From NCBI GenBank assembly GCA_036850595.1, contig CM072156.1, positions 14,022,326-14,086,325 on the forward strand: a DNA stretch of 64,000 nt, written 5' to 3'. The notes under the pieces were generated by a model. The model saw nothing but the letters and a program-made list of their open reading frames with translations, was not told the origin of the DNA and ran no database searches. Source of the DNA: Rhyacichthys aspro. Lineage: Eukaryota; Chordata; Actinopteri; Gobiiformes; Rhyacichthyidae. Below are positions 60,521-64,000 of this stretch, one piece after another. Positions within the stretch are counted from its first letter, which is position 1, and every line of letters begins with the position of its first letter. The position numbers were made by a program, and so were the translations under genes.

Positions 60521-63500
60521 TAATCTATAGAAACCATGCGACCCAAGCCTCTGCATTAGTTTTGCAGAGACTCATCAGCCTTTAACAGAAGACAATTCCT
60601 TGAACCATCATCCTAACTGTGGAGGAGAGTGTTAGTATTTTAACCTGTTATGTTTTTGTTGCGTTTCTATATTTGTTTTCTGGAAAGCAGGCTTTATGAC
60701 TCAAAATAAAGAAGAATGAATGAATATATTTCTTGTCAGTGACAAATAGTGTTCTGCAGAACTACCACGGATCTGTCGGCTTTTCTCAGTGGCATTCGTC
60801 GTTATTAACACAACTTGAATGGGAAGCAGGGCCACTTCCTGTTCTCTTGACCGCATTTCCTCTTGCTACTGTTACTGCATTGTTTATCCTGTGTTTCTTC
60901 CTCTACGCACTCTGTTCACACGTACATTCAGGAGAGTATCCGAGATGCCTTTCAGCCGTAGACTATACATCACAAGCACTTCAAACAACTTGACCTTTAG
61001 TCTGAACTCCACAGTTTTCCCCCCCCTTTTACACTTAAGCTGGTTCCCATGTGTTTGGAAAGAACTTCAGTCTTCACTTTCTCATACTGCTGCTCATCAT
61101 CAGCGTCATACCTGAGGATGTGCATCTGCTTTTTTTTTTTTTTTTTTTTTTTGTCTTCCGCTAGTGGAAATGCTAAGTTTGTCCTGTTAATATTAGCGAC
61201 ATCCCCTGTTTACCCAATGCTGAAAACCCTACTATTGTGTGTGGAGCTGTTGGAGGCGGTGGTGGCTCAGAGTCGGGCGATGCACAGTGAAAAGTCTAAT
61301 TATGAGTGATTATATTTTAGCCAAAGAGGAGTTAACTCATGTAATAATCTGAGAAAAATCTGACGGACTCACAGGTTCAATCATGTGCTAACTGTGATGA
61401 GTATAGGAGTCATACAAAACCAGGAGTGAGCACTGGAATGAAAGCCCAAAGATTTACATTAAAATGTCTTCTGACGCAAAAAAAACACAATGACTTATTT
61501 GAGAGCAGTATCCTTCCCTCTAACTAATCTTGTTCTCTTTGTGACTCAACATGAATAAAGTGGAAGTGGTTCACAGCAACAGGGAACGGTGCTTTCCTCT
61601 GAGTCTAAATCTTTGGCACCTGATCTTGTTGAGTCACAGATCCTTTTCCAAATCTAACCAGACTGTAACCATGTTCAACATCGCTACAGCGATTCCAAGA
61701 CTTGGGAGTTGGTTAAGCAAACACAGTTCAACCCGGCGAGCTCTCATAAAGTAATTTGACATTACACTGAGATTATTGCCCATCACTTCAGGCCCAGATC
61801 AGTAAAATGTTTGTGGCTTTTTTGAGGAAGGCAGTGTCACGCTAGGGAGATATTTTAGGGCACCCTGAATGAATTAGGCTGTGTTCAGTGTTCTCTCTGT
61901 GAGGCACTTCAGATCTACCTGATTCTGAGGATGCTATTAGCCCGTCTAATAAAGGCCAAATTGTGGGAAAACTGGTTGTTAATATGACCCGGCTGTGGCG
62001 TGCTGACAGACGTTCCCACCAGCGGTGTAGGACAGAGGCAGCTCCGGGAAAAAATGCTATGGGCTCCCTCAGCGCTGCAGACTCTTTACTTGCATTATTT
62101 TCCCTTGAGAGGTTTAATAGCCTTCTATCTTACTCTTGACATCGGCTGTGAGATTCAGTGACTCCGTTTTCAACATGGGCCCATTCTGTGGCGAAAAAGC
62201 ACCAAAACATCCACTCTTCTTCCGCTATCTAGGTAGAATAGTGTTTTATTGTGTAGATCATCTAGCCCCTATACATTCTTGTTCGGTGTTAACACTAGAC
62301 AGGAACTTTAACACAGTATAAAGGGCCGACAGTGAGCTTAAAAGGCTGCGATTGATATCATCGAGTTGTTATCTTTGAGAATGAGGGTGGGGTGTCATCA
62401 CTTGAAAAATGGAGTGCGTCATGTCAAACTCAGCTGTGTTACTTTTTTGTCACCGTCGACTTGTTTGTAGTGTACATGTCGCCACTTGCTTTAACAGTAT
62501 ATACCTGGACTGGCTCCTTAAGGTCTGGGTATTATCTCATCCTATTGTCTCAAAATGGTGTTCTCACTGCTCACCTTGGGCCAAAGATACCAGGACGGAA
62601 ATGATCAACAATGGATGACTTTGTGGATATAGTCCCCTTTGGAGTCATTCCTGGTATTTTAAACACTGTTTTCATATAGCGCTGCATGATTATGTGAACA
62701 CGGTACATGTTATTACCAAACATTAAGCTCATTTTTTCCATTACATTTGATCAAATTAAAGCAGCTCTCTCTGTTGACTCTCTCCAACTAATGGGCCTCC
62801 TAAATTAAAAGTACTTTTTTTTTTTTTTTTTGTGCCGGTCAACATTGTCCCAATGAAATTCTGCAATTTATCGACAGGTTTTCCTCTCTGGTTTCTGGGT
62901 TAGATGGTGGTTTATTATAAAGGAATGGCACTGTAACATTTTGCGACGTCTGTTGAAACTTGTGCATTAAATATTTTCCAGCCTCTCATACACCCTTCTC
63001 ATGAATCCCATTCTTTTGCCCTTAAGCTAGTTTGTAGTTGGTTCATTTTGTAACATAGTGTGCTTTTCAGTCTGGAGAATAACATAGGGCAAAGACACCT
63101 ACATCATTCTGATAGAAAGGTAGCCAGCAAAAACTTGAAATAGATTTCGGAAATAACCATATGATTCGAAAGAAGACAGAAGTTACATGGATTTCAATGT
63201 AGGCGATTCACTGTTTTAACCCTGCAGCCCCCAGCCTCCCTAAAAACCTGTGAAGATCCAGAAGAACAGGTTTCTCTCTTTGTGGAAAAGGGTAGAAGAG
63301 GTAAACTGATCGTAAATGGAAAAAGTGGCCTCGCTAGGAGTGGTGACACAAATAGAAAGAACGTTACATGTTGCCAGCAGTTTCAATTGTCACAGAGACG
63401 ATACAGTATGTGCTGAGGCGAAGAGGGGTACGAAAAGTCACTGGAGCTTGTAAGCACCACTCAGCACTGTGCTATAGAGGAGCCGAGGCACAAGCAGCGC

Positions 63501-64000
63501 TCACAGCGGGACAGAGTGCTCCAGGATAATCTGCCCAATAAAAGTACATCTGCCTTTGCACTGCTGTGTACCGGGGCGGCTCAGGGACACGCTGTACTGT
63601 TGTTTTATTTATTTATTTTTGTACTCAGCTTGGTCAATTACTGAATGCACGGGGGGCGGCATGTACTTGAGACAACAATCTTATTTTCATTGGTCACTGT
63701 GTTATGAGGTGAATGTGACACATGTATAAAACATAGCTCAAAACTCTTCCAGGAAATTTTATACATACAACAATACAAGTTTGTTTATTGAATTATCCGA
63801 CAGAAACAAGCACACTGTTAATTCACATAAAAATATTTCTGTTTTTCCACATTACTGTAAAACTGCCCTGTGTCTCTACATTTTGCATTAATCCTGCTGT
63901 GTAAACGAACAATTTATTATGTTCCCATTTTGGTAAATTACATGGCAGAAAGTACAAGGTCTTAAATGTAAATTTGGTTGTTTTTGGCGCAAGAGAACAC
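60521..64000. other. Gene-poor right end
   Basis: No coding gene is supported. There are poly-T tracts at about 61131-61152 and 62817-62831. The stretch at about 61.75-62.12 kb is of even composition without simple repeats and looks like a candidate conserved non-coding element. Confidence 0.5.

Overview
The window looks like teleost fish nuclear DNA. It is AT-rich, its multi-exon genes have short GT-AG introns, and the order entpd4 - slc25a37 - nkx3.1 - nkx2.6/2.7-type - stc1 is a known vertebrate block (human 8p21). Genes were assembled by eye from exon reading frames and splice sites. For every complete gene the exon phases join without a break and the protein length fits the family where one was recognised.

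Layout. (1) 1-8.9 kb: abhd17b (minus strand, its 3' end lies off the left edge) head-to-head with a C9orf85 homologue (plus), with CCAAT boxes in the gap between them. (2) 8.9-12.2 kb: a spacer that includes about 1.1 kb of homopolymer sequence with almost no A on the plus strand, very probably a sequencing or assembly artefact, followed by a (TA)35 microsatellite. (3) 12.2-16.6 kb: gda, guanine deaminase, 14 coding exons. (4) 18.2-20.8 kb: an unnamed leucine-rich-repeat gene whose N-terminus carries an Elongin-BC-box-like motif, suggesting a cullin-RING ligase substrate receptor. This is the least familiar gene here. (5) 22.1-25.4 kb: entpd4, a Golgi/lysosomal nucleoside diphosphatase. (6) 27.1-30.5 kb: slc25a37, mitoferrin-1. 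(7) 35.8-41.4 kb: two NK homeobox genes on the minus strand, nkx3.1 and an NK2 gene of nkx2.7 (NKX2-6-like) type. (8) 49.2-51.7 kb: stc1, stanniocalcin-1, minus strand, with a TATA box. (9) 52-64 kb: no convincing coding gene; it holds repeat remnants and possibly regulatory DNA.

Mobile-element content is low: a decayed Tc1/mariner copy near 32.6-33.5 kb, a LINE reverse-transcriptase remnant near 60.0-60.5 kb (minus), and a short repeat tail in slc25a37 intron 1. The genes do not form one pathway. abhd17b, the C9orf85 homologue and gda correspond to human 9q21, and the rest to 8p21, with the LRR gene at the junction. The two NK genes and stc1 are developmental or endocrine genes with long flanks, where distal enhancers would be expected. 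No bacterial, viral or CRISPR-type system was seen.
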